From Bacteroides sp. (lineage in GTDB: Bacteria; Bacteroidota; Bacteroidia; Bacteroidales; Bacteroidaceae): a stretch of 64,000 bases of DNA. Below the pieces are notes generated by a model. The model was not told the origin of the DNA. It ran no database searches and saw nothing but the letters and a program-made list of their open reading frames with translations. The stretch is taken from the NCBI GenBank assembly GCA_022648295.1, contig JALCME010000017.1:52573-116572 (forward strand). The letters run 5' to 3'. A program made the position numbers and the translations under genes. Shown piece after piece: positions 63,878-64,000 of the stretch (position 1 is the first letter of the stretch; every line of letters starts with the position of its first letter).

Positions 63878-64000
63878 TGATCTGACCCCAAAAAGTTGGA
63901 CTGATTAATAAAGATTTTAAGTGTATAGAGTTCGGTATTGTAGCGGACTCTTTCCTTTTAATTTAAGTTTAATTCTATCGTTATTATAGTATTCAATATA
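63878..64000 (-). mobile_element. IS3-family insertion sequence, 3' end only (runs off the window)
   Basis: The left boundary is marked by a terminal-repeat-like sequence at 63878-63901 (TGATCTGACCCC then AAAAAGTTGGAC), close to the ends of IS150/IS3-type elements. The transposase C-terminus lies just inside. The other end and the target duplication are outside the window. Confidence 0.82.
63917..64000 (-). CDS. IS3-family transposase OrfB, C-terminal fragment
   Basis: The last 27 codons of a minus-strand frame, stop TAA at 63917-63919, open to the window edge. The visible peptide contains YIEYYNNDRIKLKLKGKSP and then LQYRT, the characteristic C-terminus of IS3/IS150 OrfB integrases (DDE/RNase H fold). 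The catalytic residues are beyond the window. Confidence 0.85.
   Translation of the reverse strand, partial: YIEYYNNDRIKLKLKGKSPLQYRTLYT

Noticed and set aside
1..64000. tRNA or rRNA genes
   Set aside because: The spacers were read for cloverleaf or rRNA signatures and none were noticed; a tRNAscan search would be decisive.

Overview
The window looks like a chromosomal segment of a Bacteroides-type gut bacterium (phylum Bacteroidota). Several independent features point there: AT-rich DNA, promoters of the Bacteroides type (TTTG or TTG, about 19 bp, then TAnnTTTG) instead of sigma-70 boxes, a SusC/SusD pair, LruC-domain lipoproteins, a type III glutamine synthetase (GlnN), a trp operon in the order BEGDCFA, and few Shine-Dalgarno sequences. 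The species cannot be fixed from the sequence alone.

Layout. (1) Bases 1-10652, minus strand: the first part of an exopolysaccharide/matrix locus. It holds two LruC lipoproteins, a stand-alone receiver protein, an initiating sugar-phosphate transferase, a short TolC-like outer-membrane protein, a Wzz-like chain-length protein with a degenerate kinase domain, and the start of an O-antigen ligase/polymerase cut by the window edge. (2) 10921-19170, minus strand: cytoplasmic asparaginase and the full tryptophan operon trpBEGDCFA. The operon is preceded by a leader peptide with three consecutive Trp codons and a 26-bp terminator hairpin, which is a classical attenuator. (3) 19190-44937: a nitrogen and glutamine block. 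GlnN, AmtB, PII and a porin-like protein lie together, followed by dapL-dapF, a secreted glycerophosphodiesterase, asnB-gltD-gltB on the minus strand, and divergently glmS, a PurF-like amidotransferase, carA and carB. (4) 45073-52463: an AraC-type regulator divergent from a five-gene export operon (TolC, HlyD lipoprotein, fused double ATPase, two permeases). (5) 52464-55316: a degenerate 22-bp periodic repeat array, an acyltransferase, an Hsp20 chaperone and an AlaX-type tRNA-editing protein. (6) 55425-60890: an orphan susC/susD pair flanked on both sides by related short promoter-terminator units that look like small RNA genes. (7) 61309-64000: a glycosyltransferase/metallophosphatase pair, a gene-poor stretch, and the 3' end of an IS3-family insertion sequence running off the window.

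How it fits together. Glutamine is the shared currency of the middle of the window. Ammonium import (AmtB/PII) and glutamine synthesis (GlnN) lie beside the main consumers of glutamine amide nitrogen: TrpG, AsnB, GltBD, GlmS, the PurF-like enzyme and CarA. The flanks are cell-surface functions: polysaccharide export, TonB-dependent uptake, efflux, and lipid or glycan modification. The strongest less-expected signals are the trp attenuator, the paired small-RNA units around susCD, the 22-bp array, and the asymmetric double ATPase.
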